From contig NZ_CP043627.1 of assembly GCF_016804325.1 (NCBI RefSeq), forward strand, positions 3,299,001-3,363,000: a stretch of 64,000 nt of DNA. Direction: 5' to 3'. The stretch is from Methylobacterium aquaticum (GTDB lineage: Bacteria > Pseudomonadota > Alphaproteobacteria > Rhizobiales > Beijerinckiaceae). Below, in pieces: positions 26,762 through 38,922 of this stretch. Below the pieces are notes generated by a model. The model did not search any database and was not told the origin of the DNA. It worked only from the letters and a program-made list of their open reading frames with translations. The number at the start of each line of letters is the position of its first letter. Position 1 is the stretch's first letter. A program made the position numbers and the translations under genes.

Positions 26762-27151
26762 TCAGGACTTCTGGCGGGCGATGATCTTGTCCTTGATGTC
26801 GTCGTAGACGTTCGATGGCACGATCTTCTTCGACAGGAGCTCGTCCTTGCCGCGATAGGGCCGGCCCTTGATGATCGCCTCGGAGCGCGCCGCGCCGATG
26901 CCCTTCAGGGTCTCGAGCTCCTGCTTGCTCGCGCTGTTGAGGTCGATGAGGGCGGGCTTGCCCGCCGGGGACGGCTGCGCGGCGGGGGCGGCCTTCGGGG
27001 CCTCGGGCGCCTTGGGCGCGACGGGGGCCGTCGTGGTGGGGGCCGGCCGCGTCGTCGGGGTCGCAGGTGCCGGTGTCTGGGCGAGAGCAGGGCCCGCGGC
27101 CAGGAGGGCGGTCAGCGCCAGGGCGCGGGTCAGGCGGGGAAAGCGCGTCAT
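26762..27151 (-). CDS. Exported helix-hairpin-helix protein (ComEA-like domain)
   Basis: 129-residue secreted or periplasmic protein. The signal peptide is at 1-24 (MTRFPRLTRALALTALLAAG, ending ALAQ). A Pro/Thr/Ala-rich linker (25-65) follows. A helix-hairpin-helix domain then starts LIDLNSASKQELETLKGIGA and continues ARSEAIIKGRPYRGKDELLS. This domain binds DNA in ComEA, and comEC is present elsewhere in this window (45241-47496), so a role in DNA uptake is possible but unproved. Many such proteins have no known role. ATG 27151 is selected because the open extension upstream would precede the signal peptide. Confidence 0.87.
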   Translation of the reverse strand: MTRFPRLTRALALTALLAAGPALAQTPAPATPTTRPAPTTTAPVAPKAPEAPKAAPAAQPSPAGKPALIDLNSASKQELETLKGIGAARSEAIIKGRPYRGKDELLSKKIVPSNVYDDIKDKIIARQKS

Positions 27152-27410
27152 CGGGAACAGCTCCGATCGTGCCGCTCTCTCGCCTCCGGATCGGGGGCTT
27201 TCCGGAGCGGCAGGGCCCATCATGCGACCTTCGCCGTTGAACGCCAGCTTAATGGGTGTATGAAGCGGGCGAGCGGATTTCTGGGACCGGTCCCCTAGCC
27301 AGGGCGGCGCGTCTCCTCTATAGACCCCGCTCCGATCAGGATCGCGACGCGCGCGGCGGCTCCGCCCGGGGCAGCTTCGCGCCTATTTTGTTGCACGGGA
27401 AGTAGTTCCA

Positions 27411-27596
27411 ATGGCCGTTCCGAAGCGAAAGACCTCTCCGTCGCGGCGTGGCATGCGCCGTTCCGCCGACGCCCTCAAGGCCCCGACCTACGTCGAGGAC
27501 AAGGATTCCGGCGAGCTGCGCCGCCCGCACCACATCGACCTGAAGACCGGCATGTATCGCGGTCGCCAGGTCCTGAAGGTCAAGTCCGACGCGTGA
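27411..27596 (+). CDS. rpmF: 50S ribosomal protein L32
   Basis: 61-residue ribosomal protein with the universal start [18 protein letters not shown]. The alphaproteobacterial form has no zinc-binding cysteines (family known), and none are seen here. It ends [14 protein letters not shown] (here [10 protein letters not shown]). It is single on the forward strand. TATAGA at 27318-27323 is a possible -10 element for its promoter. An intrinsic-terminator-like hairpin follows at 27645. Confidence 0.98.
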
Positions 27597-27644
27597 TCCG
27601 GTGTGGCGGCGCGCTCACGCGCCGCCGATGACCGGCACGGGATG

Positions 27645-27675
27645 ACGGCGCCCCTCCGCGGGCGCCGTTCTCGTT
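27645..27675 (+). terminator. Terminator after rpmF
   Basis: ACGGCGCCC (27645-27653) pairs perfectly with GGGCGCCGT (27660-27668) across a 6-base loop and is followed by TCTCGTT. A second stem (GGCGGCGCG/CGCGCCGCC) lies just upstream at about 27605-27626. Together they probably end the rpmF message. Confidence 0.6.
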
Positions 27676-27857
27676 CGTGGGCGACCATGAGGCGCCGCCG
27701 GCGAGCAAATCCAAGGCTGCGACCACCGAGCGGTCATGGACGATGGGCGGCGTCGGTCGCGACCGCTGCCGAAACGAAGGCGGAGGAAAAGGCCGGGACG
27801 CGTGAGCGTTTTACTTGGCGCGCCAGCGACGGCACCGTCTTCGTTGTCCTACCTTAC

Positions 27858-27969
27858 GACCTCGTCCCGAGGTGCGACCGTCAGGGAGCCTCGAAGGGGG
27901 TCTCCAGGCGTCTCCGAGCTTGCCGGAGCCCTCCTTCGAGGCCGCTGCGCGGCACCTCAGGATGAGGTC
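27858..27969. repeat. Repeat family B, copy 2 (core only, degenerate)
   Basis: Starts GACCTCGTCCCGAGGTGCGA and ends GGCACCTCAGGATGAGGTC, with the GCCTCGAAGGGGG ... CCCTCCTTCGAGGC module between. The arms match imperfectly and the outer AGAGCCTGTTTGA repeats are absent. It fills much of the 399-base gap after rpmF; nothing else was recognised there. Confidence 0.8.
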
Positions 27970-27995
27970 GTGGTTGGGATGCCCCGATCCTGGCG

Positions 27996-28214
27996 TCAGT
28001 CGCACCCCGCGGCGGCCGCATAACGCTCCGAGGCCACCCGCGACCGGTCGAGGCGCGACGGCCTCAGGGTCCCGGTCGGCCCGTCGATCAGCTGGACCAG
28101 GAAGGTCGCCAGCGGCCGGGCCGGCGCGGCGCGCGCCGGCGCCGCGACCTCGGTCGGGACGAGGGCCCGGCCGGTGGCGTTCGGAACCGGGACGGGCGTA
28201 TCGGGCTGGGACAT
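27996..28214 (-). CDS. Small conserved-looking protein of unknown function
   Basis: 72-residue protein starting [18 protein letters not shown] at ATG 28214. The middle reads [20 protein letters not shown], then an Arg/Ala-rich end with SERYAAAA. I recall similar short proteins with an FLxQLI core and a basic C-terminal half in Hyphomicrobiales, so it is probably real, but the function is unknown and this was not checked. There is no signal peptide or membrane segment. It lies 70 bases beyond the phaR stop on the same strand, so it may be the last gene of the phaR transcript. Confidence 0.6.
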   Translation of the reverse strand: MSQPDTPVPVPNATGRALVPTEVAAPARAAPARPLATFLVQLIDGPTGTLRPSRLDRSRVASERYAAAAGCD

Positions 28215-28284
28215 GCCGGGGGCTCCGCGAGGCGACGACGGACCAACGCCGCAAGTCGCCTGCCGCGTTCCCTCCCGACCCGAT

Positions 28285-28887
28285 TTACTTCTTCGCCAGC
28301 GCCTCGAGCCGGCTTTGCATCTCGGCCATCTGGCGCTTGATGTCGTCGAGCTCGCCCTTCGGGGCCGGGGCCGCCGGGGTCGGCGCCTCGGCCGGCTTGT
28401 CGCCGGGAGCCGGCTGGCCGCCTGCGCCGAACGGCGTGAACATCCGCATGGCGTCGCTGAAGAAGCTCATGTTGGCCCGGACCTGCTCCTCCATGGCGTG
28501 CTGGAAGGCGGTGGGGCCGAAGGTCTGGGACATCTTCTCGCGCAGGCCGTCCTGCTCGCGGGCGAGATTGTCCATGGAATATTCGAGGAAGCTCGGCACC
28601 ATCGCCCGCATGCTGTCGCCGTAGAAGCGGATCAGCTGGCGCAGGAAGGCCACCGGCAGCAGGTTCTCGGCGCCGGCCTTGTTCTCCTGCTCGAAGATGA
28701 TCTGGGTCAGCACCGAGCGGGTGATGTCCTCGCCCGACTTGGCGTCGAAGACCACGAAGTCCTCGCCGGCCTGCACCATCGCGGCGAGGTCCTCCAGCGT
28801 GACGTAGGTCGAGGTGCCCGTGTGATAGAGACGCCGGTTGGCGTACTTCTTGATGACGGTGGGTGTCGACTTGCCGCTCTCCGCCAT
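28285..28887 (-). CDS. phaR: Polyhydroxyalkanoate synthesis repressor PhaR
   Basis: 200-residue DNA- and PHB-binding repressor that controls phasin and PHB genes. The N-terminal PHB_acc_N DNA-binding domain is obvious ([40 protein letters not shown]). One or two PHB_acc domains follow ([40 protein letters not shown]). An Ala/Pro-rich linker and a C-terminal coiled segment ([20 protein letters not shown]) complete it. ATG 28887 has AGGGAGG ten bases upstream; the frame stays open to 29037 across a 12-bp tandem repeat. It is divergent from phaA, so it may regulate that promoter directly. Confidence 0.95.
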   Translation of the reverse strand: MAESGKSTPTVIKKYANRRLYHTGTSTYVTLEDLAAMVQAGEDFVVFDAKSGEDITRSVLTQIIFEQENKAGAENLLPVAFLRQLIRFYGDSMRAMVPSFLEYSMDNLAREQDGLREKMSQTFGPTAFQHAMEEQVRANMSFFSDAMRMFTPFGAGGQPAPGDKPAEAPTPAAPAPKGELDDIKRQMAEMQSRLEALAKK

Positions 28888-28913
28888 CGGTGCGTGGCCT
28901 CCCTGTGCGCCAA

Positions 28914-28985
28914 TCTCTTGGCCGATCTCTCGACCTATCTCTTGGCCGATCTTGTGGCCAACTCCTTGGCCGACCTTCTGGCGGA
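28914..28985. repeat. Six tandem 12-bp units between phaR and phaA
   Basis: Imperfect units of TCTCTTGGCCGA occupy 28914-28985. On the reverse strand they stay in frame with phaR and would encode four-residue repeats (GQEI, GREI), if an upstream ATG at 29037 were used. The rest of the 354-base divergent gap (to 29241) must hold the phaR and phaA promoters; no clear -35/-10 was assigned. Confidence 0.8.
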
Positions 28986-29241
28986 CCCGGCCGGAACTGG
29001 GGGACGCCGGGCGAGCCGAATTTTCACCGGTTCTCATGATCGGACCTTAAGGCCTTCGTGTGCTGGCGAAAATAGCAATCTGCGCGCCGTCCACGCAAAC
29101 TGGTCGCGCTGCCACCCCGGGGGCGGGCCTTGGCACGCCTTGACTTCCCGCATTGCAGCGCTTTCATCCAACGCAAAGCGCGTGGGACCGGCCTCGGGAC
29201 GCAGGCCCGCGACGCTGGGTGAGGATCGAGAGGAGAGGCGC

Positions 29242-30423
<1,182 letters not shown>

Positions 30424-30463
30424 GCAGTGAAGTCACGCTGAAATGTTAGTCGCGTGACGAAGG

Positions 30464-30490
30464 GCGGCCGGGAGCGCGGCCGCTCTCTTA
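30464..30490 (+). terminator. Hairpin between phaA and phaB
   Basis: GCGGCC (30464-30469) pairs with GGCCGC (30478-30483) across GGGAGCGC and is followed by TCTCTTA. The phaA-phaB gap is 189 bases, so phaB may have its own promoter or get partial read-through. Confidence 0.45.
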
Positions 30491-30612
30491 CAGTTAGTAC
30501 TTAAAGAAGCGGGACAGCACCCGCCTTCGTTGTGGAACGGCCGCCTTCCGTAAAGTACCACGGAACCGCGCCGAGGGACGGATCGCTCGAACGCTCAAGA
30601 GGAGAGGCAAAC

Positions 30613-31341
30613 ATGGCTGAACGCGTCGCATTGGTCACCGGCGGCACCCGCGGCATCGGCGCTGCGATCTCGAAAGGTCTCAAGGAGGCCGGATACAAGG
30701 TCGCGGCCAATTACGGCGGCAACGACGAGGCCGCGCAGGCCTTCAAGGCCGAGACCGGCATCCCGGTCTTCAAGTTCGACGTCGGCGACGCCGCCGCCTG
30801 CGAGGCCGGCATCCGCGCGGCGGAAGCCGAGCTCGGCCCGATCGACATCCTGGTCAACAATGCCGGCATCACCCGCGACGGCATGTTCCACAAGATGACC
30901 TTCGAGCAGTGGCAGGCGGTGATCCGCACCAACCTCGACTCGATGTTCACCTGCACCCGCCCGCTGATCGACGGCATGCGCTCGCGCGGCTTCGGCCGCA
31001 TCATCCTGATCTCGTCCATCAACGGCCAGAAGGGCCAGATGGGCCAGACCAACTACTCCGCCGCCAAGGCCGGCGTGATCGGCTTCGCCAAGGCCCTGGC
31101 CCAGGAGAACGCCAACAAGGGCATCACCGTCAACGTGATCGCGCCCGGCTACATCGCCACCGAGATGGTGAAGGCGATCCCCGAGGAGGTGCTGAAGGCC
31201 AAGATCCTGCCGCACATCCCGGTCGGCCGCCTCGGCGAGGCCGAGGAGATCGCCCGCGCGGTCGAGTTCCTGGCCGGCGAGCAGGCGGGCTTCATCACCG
31301 GCTCGACGCTGACGATCAACGGCGGCCAGTACATCGCGTGA
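30613..31341 (+). CDS. phaB: Acetoacetyl-CoA reductase
   Basis: 242-residue short-chain dehydrogenase that reduces acetoacetyl-CoA to (R)-3-hydroxybutyryl-CoA with NADPH. The nucleotide loop is in VTGGTRGIGAAISKGLKEAG, NNAGI is present (ILVNNAGITRDGMFHKMT), and the catalytic Tyr/Lys pair is in QTNYSAAKAGVIGFAK. The C-terminus IAPGYIATEMVKAIPEEVL and GSTLTINGGQYIA match PhaB. ATG 30613 has AGAGGAGAGG upstream. A phaC synthase is not in the window. A family A repeat lies after the stop. Confidence 0.97.
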   Translation: MAERVALVTGGTRGIGAAISKGLKEAGYKVAANYGGNDEAAQAFKAETGIPVFKFDVGDAAACEAGIRAAEAELGPIDILVNNAGITRDGMFHKMTFEQWQAVIRTNLDSMFTCTRPLIDGMRSRGFGRIILISSINGQKGQMGQTNYSAAKAGVIGFAKALAQENANKGITVNVIAPGYIATEMVKAIPEEVLKAKILPHIPVGRLGEAEEIARAVEFLAGEQAGFITGSTLTINGGQYIA

Positions 31342-31409
31342 TTGGGGTGGGGCGTCCCGGACGGGGCGCTCCTCTTCTCGGTCGGCGCGACGGTCCTCAT
31401 ACCCTCAGT

Positions 31410-31550
31410 GTCATTCCGGGGCCGCGTAAGCGGAGCCCGGAATCCAGAAGCACAGGTGGTGCAGGATGGAGCGGACAACGTTTCGCTGCTTCCTGCACCT
31501 CTCGCGGCTCTGGATCCCGGGCTCTCGCCTTCGGCGAGCCCCGGGATGAC
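31410..31550. repeat. Repeat family A, copy 3 (mixed arms)
   Basis: The left arm is standard (GTCATTCCGGGGCCGCGTAA). The right arm ends TCTCGCCTTCGGCGAGCCCC then GGGATGAC, so the terminal stem changed to a different hairpin, as in copy 2. It fills the convergent gap between phaB and the orphan binding protein. Confidence 0.85.
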
Positions 31551-31588
31551 CCTGTGAAGCGGAATTGCCGCTGCTGAAATATCGACGT

Positions 31589-32848
31589 TTACTGCGTCAG
31601 CGGGCACCCGCTCGCCTTGGCCGACAGGAACGCCTTGTCGCCCGGAATCGTCGCCAGCAGCTTGTAGTAGTCCCATGGCGCCTTCGACTCGGCCGGCGAC
31701 TTGACCTGGAACAGGTACATGTCGTGGACCATGCGGCCGTTGGCCTGCACCGTGCCGCCGCGGCCGAAGAAGTCGTCGACCTTCAGCTCGCGCATCTTGG
31801 CCGCCACCGCGTCGGTGTCGTCGGTGCCCGCGGCCTTCACGGCCTTCAGGTAGTGCAGCACCGAGGAATAGGTGCCGGCCTGGATCATGTTCGGCATCTT
31901 TCCGGTCTTGGCCATGAACCGCTTGGCAAAGCCCCGGGCCTGGTCGTCGAGGTCCCAGTAATAGCCCTCGGTCAGCACGATGCCCTGCGCCGCCTTGAGG
32001 CCGAGGCCGTGGACCTCGGAGAGCGTGAACAGCAGGGCCGCGAGGCGCTGGCCGCCCTGGACGATCCCGAATTCCGCCGCCTGCTTGATCGCGTTCGCGG
32101 TGTCGAGGCCGGCATTGGCGAGCCCGATGATCTTGGCGCCCGATCCTTGCGCCTGGAGCAGGAACGAGGAGAAGTCCGGGGCGCTCAAGGGATGGCGCAC
32201 CGCGCCCACCACCTTGCCGCCCTTCTGGGTGACGTATTGCGTCACGTCGGCCTGAAGCGCCGAGCCGAAGGCGTAGTCGGCGGTGAGGAAGAACCAGGTG
32301 TCCCCGCCGGTCTCGACCAGCGAGCCGCCGGTGCCGACCGCGAGCGCATGGGTGTCGTAGGCCCAGTGGAAGCCGTACGGCGTGCATTGCTTGCCGGTGA
32401 GATCGGACGTGGCGGCCCCGTCCACGATGGTGATCTTGCGCTTCTCCTTCGAGAGGCCCTGCACCGCGAGCGCCACCGACGAGGTGGTCAGCTCCATGAT
32501 CGCGTCGACCTTGTCGGTGTCGTACCACTGCCGGGCGATGTTGGAGGCGATGTCCGGCTTGTTCTGGTGGTCGGCGTCGACGATCTGCACCGGCACGTCG
32601 AGGACCTTGCCCCCGAAATCCTCGACCGCCATCCTGGCCGCCTCGACCGAACCGCGGCCGCCGAAATCGGCGTAGACGCCGGACTGGTCGTTGAGGATGC
32701 CGATCTTCACCACGCCGTCGGAGACGCCCTTCTGCCCTGCATTCTGCGCCTGCGCGGCAGGGGCGAAAGCCAGCCCCGCGGCGAGCGCGAAGGAAAGGCC
32801 GGCGGCGAGGGCGGTGGTGCGGGCGAGCGCCCGGCTCAAGCGTGTCAT
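31589..32848 (-). CDS. ABC transporter substrate-binding protein, LIV type (orphan)
   Basis: 419-residue periplasmic binding protein of the Peripla_BP_6 (branched-chain amino acid) family. The signal peptide covers about 1-34 (MTRLSRALARTTALAAGLSF, ending AQAQ). The mature domain starts VSDGVVKIGILNDQSGVYAD, with FGGRGSVEAARMAVEDFGGK and later ATSDLTGKQCTPYGFHWAYD. ATG 32848 has GGGGAGGAACACC upstream. It ends SAKASGCPLTQ; the two cysteines could pair. There is no permease or ATPase gene next to it, so it must share a transporter encoded elsewhere. The ligand is unknown; many homologues in methylotrophs bind small organic acids or amides. Confidence 0.9.
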   Translation of the reverse strand: MTRLSRALARTTALAAGLSFALAAGLAFAPAAQAQNAGQKGVSDGVVKIGILNDQSGVYADFGGRGSVEAARMAVEDFGGKVLDVPVQIVDADHQNKPDIASNIARQWYDTDKVDAIMELTTSSVALAVQGLSKEKRKITIVDGAATSDLTGKQCTPYGFHWAYDTHALAVGTGGSLVETGGDTWFFLTADYAFGSALQADVTQYVTQKGGKVVGAVRHPLSAPDFSSFLLQAQGSGAKIIGLANAGLDTANAIKQAAEFGIVQGGQRLAALLFTLSEVHGLGLKAAQGIVLTEGYYWDLDDQARGFAKRFMAKTGKMPNMIQAGTYSSVLHYLKAVKAAGTDDTDAVAAKMRELKVDDFFGRGGTVQANGRMVHDMYLFQVKSPAESKAPWDYYKLLATIPGDKAFLSAKASGCPLTQ

Positions 32849-33084
32849 GGTGTTCCTCCCCGGCCGACGTTGCGGCCGCATCCCTGGTACCTGTACCAAA
32901 TGGCAGGTAGGGCGGTGCCGGCGCGGGAATCAAGCGGCGTTCCGGCCCTGCGCCCCCCGTCTTTCGCAGCACGGCCAAGTTGGTCCGCGGCGACCGCTGC
33001 CTTTTGGGTGCACGGCTCCCTATATGGGCCTATAAGGCGCCCGCGGCGCGCGCCACTACCGTTACGATCGATCGCAGGTTCACG

Positions 33085-35955
<2,871 letters not shown>

Positions 35956-35972
35956 TCGTCCGCTCGCAAATG

Positions 35973-36231
35973 AACCCTCCCCCTCTGCGGGGGGGACGCC
36001 CGGGGAAAAGAATGGCGCGCCTCCCCTCTCCCGTGTGGGAGAGGGGCCGGGGGTGAGGGTGACACGCTTCCGTGTAAAGCCGTAACCGCTGTGCTGGCAG
36101 CGGGACGGTTCAGTATCACTCTGAAGCGTGTCACCCTCACCCCTACCCCTCTCCCACACGGGAGAGGGGATCCCGCGCTTGATTTTGAGCGGGATTTTTC
36201 CCGGGCAGCCCTGCGCAGAGGGGGGAGGGTT
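35973..36231. repeat. Repeat family C: long imperfect palindrome after secA
   Basis: Inner arms of about 47 bases (36023-36069 with 36124-36169) carry CCCCTCTCCCGTGTGGGAGA and GGGTGACACGCTT. Outer arms continue the symmetry: AACCCTCCCCCTCTGCGGGG near 35973 with GCAGAGGGGGGAGGGTT near 36231, and GGGGAAAA with TTTTTCCC. The whole 259-base gap between secA and the TetR gene is thus one folded element. No coding sequence. Confidence 0.85.
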
Positions 36232-36242
36232 ACGGGCGAGCC

Positions 36243-36869
36243 TCACCCCGCCACCCGCGCCTCCGGCATCGGTTCCCCCGCAATCCCCCGCGCCCCCTCG
36301 GCGATCAGCCGGGTGACGAGATCGGCGTAATCCGCCCGCGTCAGCCCGGCGCCGGGCTTGAACCAGAGATAGTGCCAGTTCACCATCCCGAAGAACGACA
36401 TGGTCACGGGCTTGAGCAAGGGCGTCCCGGCGAGGTGCGGCGCCACCCCGGCGATGGCCTCGGAAAACAGCCGCACCAATTCGCGCTCGCTCGCCTTCAG
36501 CTCCGCCTGCCGCTCGGGCGCAAGCAGGCCCAAATGGTTGATCTGCACCTTGTGCTGCGCGTCGGCATCCCGGTAGGCCTCGAGCAGCGCCTCGGCGAGG
36601 CTGCGCAGGCGCGGCTCGGGCGCGAGGCCGGGGCGGTCGGCGGCCTCGACGGCCTCCAGCAGCTCCTCCAGGTGCAGCCGGATCACGTCGAACAGGATCT
36701 CGTCCTTGTCGCGATAATAGTGGTACAGATTCGCCTTCGAGACGCCGCAGGCCTCGGCGATCCGGCTCATCGAAGCGCGGTCGTAGCCGTGGGCGGCAAA
36801 GAGTTCGGCCGAGCGATCGAGGATCGCCCGGCGCTTGTCGTCGTAGTCGCTGGCGCGGGTGCGGGCCAT
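36243..36869 (-). CDS. TetR/AcrR-family regulator of the phenylacetate operon
   Basis: 208-residue repressor. ATG 36869 starts MARTRASDYDDKRRAILDRS. The helix-turn-helix is MSRIAEACGVSKANLYHYYR (about 34-53), typical of TetR, followed by DKDEILFDVIRLHLEELLEA. The ligand-binding part ends with a hydrophobic segment (TMSFFGMVNWHYLWFKPGAG), typical of the TetR regulators placed with phenylacetate genes, which sense an aryl-CoA in studied cases. It is the last gene of paaG-paaI-paaK-tetR (22 bases after paaK). Its likely target is the 20-bp palindrome at 39776 in front of paaG. Confidence 0.88.
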   Translation of the reverse strand: MARTRASDYDDKRRAILDRSAELFAAHGYDRASMSRIAEACGVSKANLYHYYRDKDEILFDVIRLHLEELLEAVEAADRPGLAPEPRLRSLAEALLEAYRDADAQHKVQINHLGLLAPERQAELKASERELVRLFSEAIAGVAPHLAGTPLLKPVTMSFFGMVNWHYLWFKPGAGLTRADYADLVTRLIAEGARGIAGEPMPEARVAG

Positions 36870-36891
36870 GGGGTCTCGTCGCTGATGATCT

Positions 36892-38229
36892 TCACTGGTC
36901 TCGCGGACGCTGGTCGATGACCCGGCGGGCCTTGCCGAGCGAGCGCTCGATGCCGCCCGGGGGCAGCACCTCGACCGTCGTGGTGACGCCGATCGTGTCC
37001 TTGACCGCCTGGCACAGCCGGTCGGCCGCCGCCTCGCGCACATCCGCGACGTCGGCCTCCGGCCGCGCCTCGACGCGGATGGTCATGGTGTCCATCCGGC
37101 CGTCGCGGGCCAGCACCACCTGATAATGCGCCGACAGGGCCGGGATCGTCAGGATCTTCTCCTCGATCTGGCTCGGGAAGACGTTGACGCCGCGCACGAT
37201 CATCATGTCGTCGGAGCGGCCGGTGATCTTCTCCATCCGGCGCATCGCCCGGGCGGTGCCGGGGAGCAGCCGGGTCAGGTCGCGGGTGCGGTAGCGGATC
37301 ACCGGCATCGCCTGCTTGGTGAGCGAGGTGAAGACCAGCTCCCCCTCCTCCCCGTCCGGCAGGACCGCGCCGGTCCGCGGATCGACGATCTCCGGGTAGA
37401 AGTGATCCTCCCAGATGTGCAGGCCGTCCTTGGTCTCGACGCACTCGCTCGCGACCCCGGGCCCCATCACCTCGGACAGGCCGTAGATGTCGACGGCGTG
37501 GAGGTCGAACGCCTCCTCGATCTCCTGGCGCATCGCGTTGGTCCAGGGCTCGGCCCCGAAGATGCCGACCTTGAGCGAGGAGGCCCGCGGGTCGAGCCCC
37601 TGGCGGCGGAACTCGTCGAGGATCGCCAGCATGTAGGACGGCGTCACCATGATGATGTCGGGCCGGAAATCCTGGATCAGCTGGACTTGGCGCTCGGTCA
37701 TGCCGCCCGACATCGGGATCACCGTGCAGCCGAGGCGCTCGGCGCCGTAATGGGCCCCGAGCCCCCCGGTGAACAGCCCGTAGCCGTAGGCGACATGGAC
37801 CAGCATCCCGGGCCGCCCGCCGGCGGCGCGGATCGAGCGGGCCACCACGTCGGCCCAGGTGTCGATGTCGGCCTTGGTGTAGCCCACCACCGTCGGCTTG
37901 CCGGTGGTGCCGGACGAGGCGTGGATGCGCGCCACCTCCTCGCGCGGCACCGCGAACATCCCGAACGGATAATTCGCCCGCAGATCGGCCTTGGCGGTGA
38001 AGGGGAAGCGGGCGAGGTCGGGGAGATCCTGGAAGTCGCGCGGATGCACGCCGGCGGCGTCGAAGGCGGCGCGGTAATGCGGCACGTTGGCGTAGGCGTG
38101 GTGCAGGGTCTCGCCCAGCTTCTCGCGCTGCCAGGCGGCGAGCTCAGGCCTGGAGGCGGTCTCGAACCGGTCGAGCTCGGAGGCCTCCGGGACCATGCGG
38201 GTGAGCTTGCGGGGGGCGATCTGGAGCAT
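36892..38229 (-). CDS. paaK: Phenylacetate-CoA ligase
   Basis: 445-residue adenylate-forming enzyme that activates phenylacetate to phenylacetyl-CoA with ATP. The P-loop-like AMP motif is ARIHASSGTTGKPTVVGYTK. Other family signatures are DIIMVTPSYMLAILDEFRRQ, GIFGAEPWTNAMRQEIEEAF and VDIYGLSEVMGPGVA. The C-terminal domain contains RSDDMMIVRGVNVFPSQIEE and ends ERSLGKARRVIDQRP with the adenylation lysine. The start is ATG 38229. A family A repeat sits in the 231-base gap to paaI, so the operon transcript would carry this hairpin. The paaABCDE epoxidase genes are not in the window. Confidence 0.96.
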   Translation of the reverse strand: MLQIAPRKLTRMVPEASELDRFETASRPELAAWQREKLGETLHHAYANVPHYRAAFDAAGVHPRDFQDLPDLARFPFTAKADLRANYPFGMFAVPREEVARIHASSGTTGKPTVVGYTKADIDTWADVVARSIRAAGGRPGMLVHVAYGYGLFTGGLGAHYGAERLGCTVIPMSGGMTERQVQLIQDFRPDIIMVTPSYMLAILDEFRRQGLDPRASSLKVGIFGAEPWTNAMRQEIEEAFDLHAVDIYGLSEVMGPGVASECVETKDGLHIWEDHFYPEIVDPRTGAVLPDGEEGELVFTSLTKQAMPVIRYRTRDLTRLLPGTARAMRRMEKITGRSDDMMIVRGVNVFPSQIEEKILTIPALSAHYQVVLARDGRMDTMTIRVEARPEADVADVREAAADRLCQAVKDTIGVTTTVEVLPPGGIERSLGKARRVIDQRPRDQ

Positions 38230-38295
38230 GGCGTTTCTCCCTGACGTGTTTTTGACTGCTTGTTCGTGGTCACCGGAGGACCTGACACCCTCCGC

Positions 38296-38432
38296 GTCAT
38301 CCCGGGGCCGCGAAAGCGGAGCCCGGGATCCAGAGCCGCAGGTGGAGCAGAACCGAGCGGAACGCTGTCGCTTAGTCCTGGACGCTCAGCGGTTCTGGAT
38401 TCCGGGCTCCGCTTTCGCGGCCCCGGAATGAC
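38296..38432. repeat. Repeat family A, copy 4 (inside the paa operon)
   Basis: 137 bp with standard arms GTCATCCCGGGGCCGCGAAA and the inverted CTTTCGCGGCCCCGGAATGA. It sits between paaI and paaK, which lie on the same strand, so it would fold in the message. Confidence 0.9.
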
Positions 38433-38460
38433 CCTGTGGGCTTCAGTTCGGTCAGCGGAA

Positions 38461-38922
38461 TCAACCGGACGCCGATCCCCCCTCCCCCGCCCGCACCGTC
38501 CCCGGCACGGTCCGCGAGTGCCCGCGGAACTCCGCCACCACCTGACCCTCCGCATCCGTCACCGTCACGTCGGTGATGCCGGAGCGCCCCTCGCGCACCC
38601 GCTCCACCGCCCGCGCCGTCAGCACCTCGCCGCGTTGTCCGGGCCGCAGGAAGGTGACGGCACAATGCTGCGCCACCGCCCGCTGATCGTGCGCGTTGCA
38701 CGCGAAGGCGAAGGCCGAATCGGCCAGCGCGAAGATGAAGCCGCCGTGGCACGAGCCGTGGCCGTTCACCATGTCGTCGCGCACCCGCATCGACAGCACC
38801 GCCTCGCCGGGCCCGACATGATCGAGGCGCATCCCGAGCCCCTGGCTCGCCCGGTCCTCGGCCCACATCGCCGCCGCGCAGGCGCGGGCGACCGCCTCGG
38901 GGCTCTCCTCCACCGGGCTCAC
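38461..38922 (-). CDS. paaI: Hydroxyphenylacetyl-CoA thioesterase PaaI
   Basis: 153-residue hotdog-fold thioesterase that hydrolyses ring-hydroxylated phenylacetyl-CoA and frees CoA from dead-end intermediates. The GTG start at 38922 overlaps the paaG stop (GTGA on the reverse strand). The family segments are MRVRDDMVNGHGSCHGGFIF, then ALADSAFAFACNAHDQRAVA and CAVTFLRPGQRGEVLTARAV. The Asp in the active-site helix (ALADSAFAF) is present. The length is normal. Coupling to paaG supports the phenylacetate assignment. Confidence 0.93.
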   Translation of the reverse strand: MSPVEESPEAVARACAAAMWAEDRASQGLGMRLDHVGPGEAVLSMRVRDDMVNGHGSCHGGFIFALADSAFAFACNAHDQRAVAQHCAVTFLRPGQRGEVLTARAVERVREGRSGITDVTVTDAEGQVVAEFRGHSRTVPGTVRAGEGGSASG

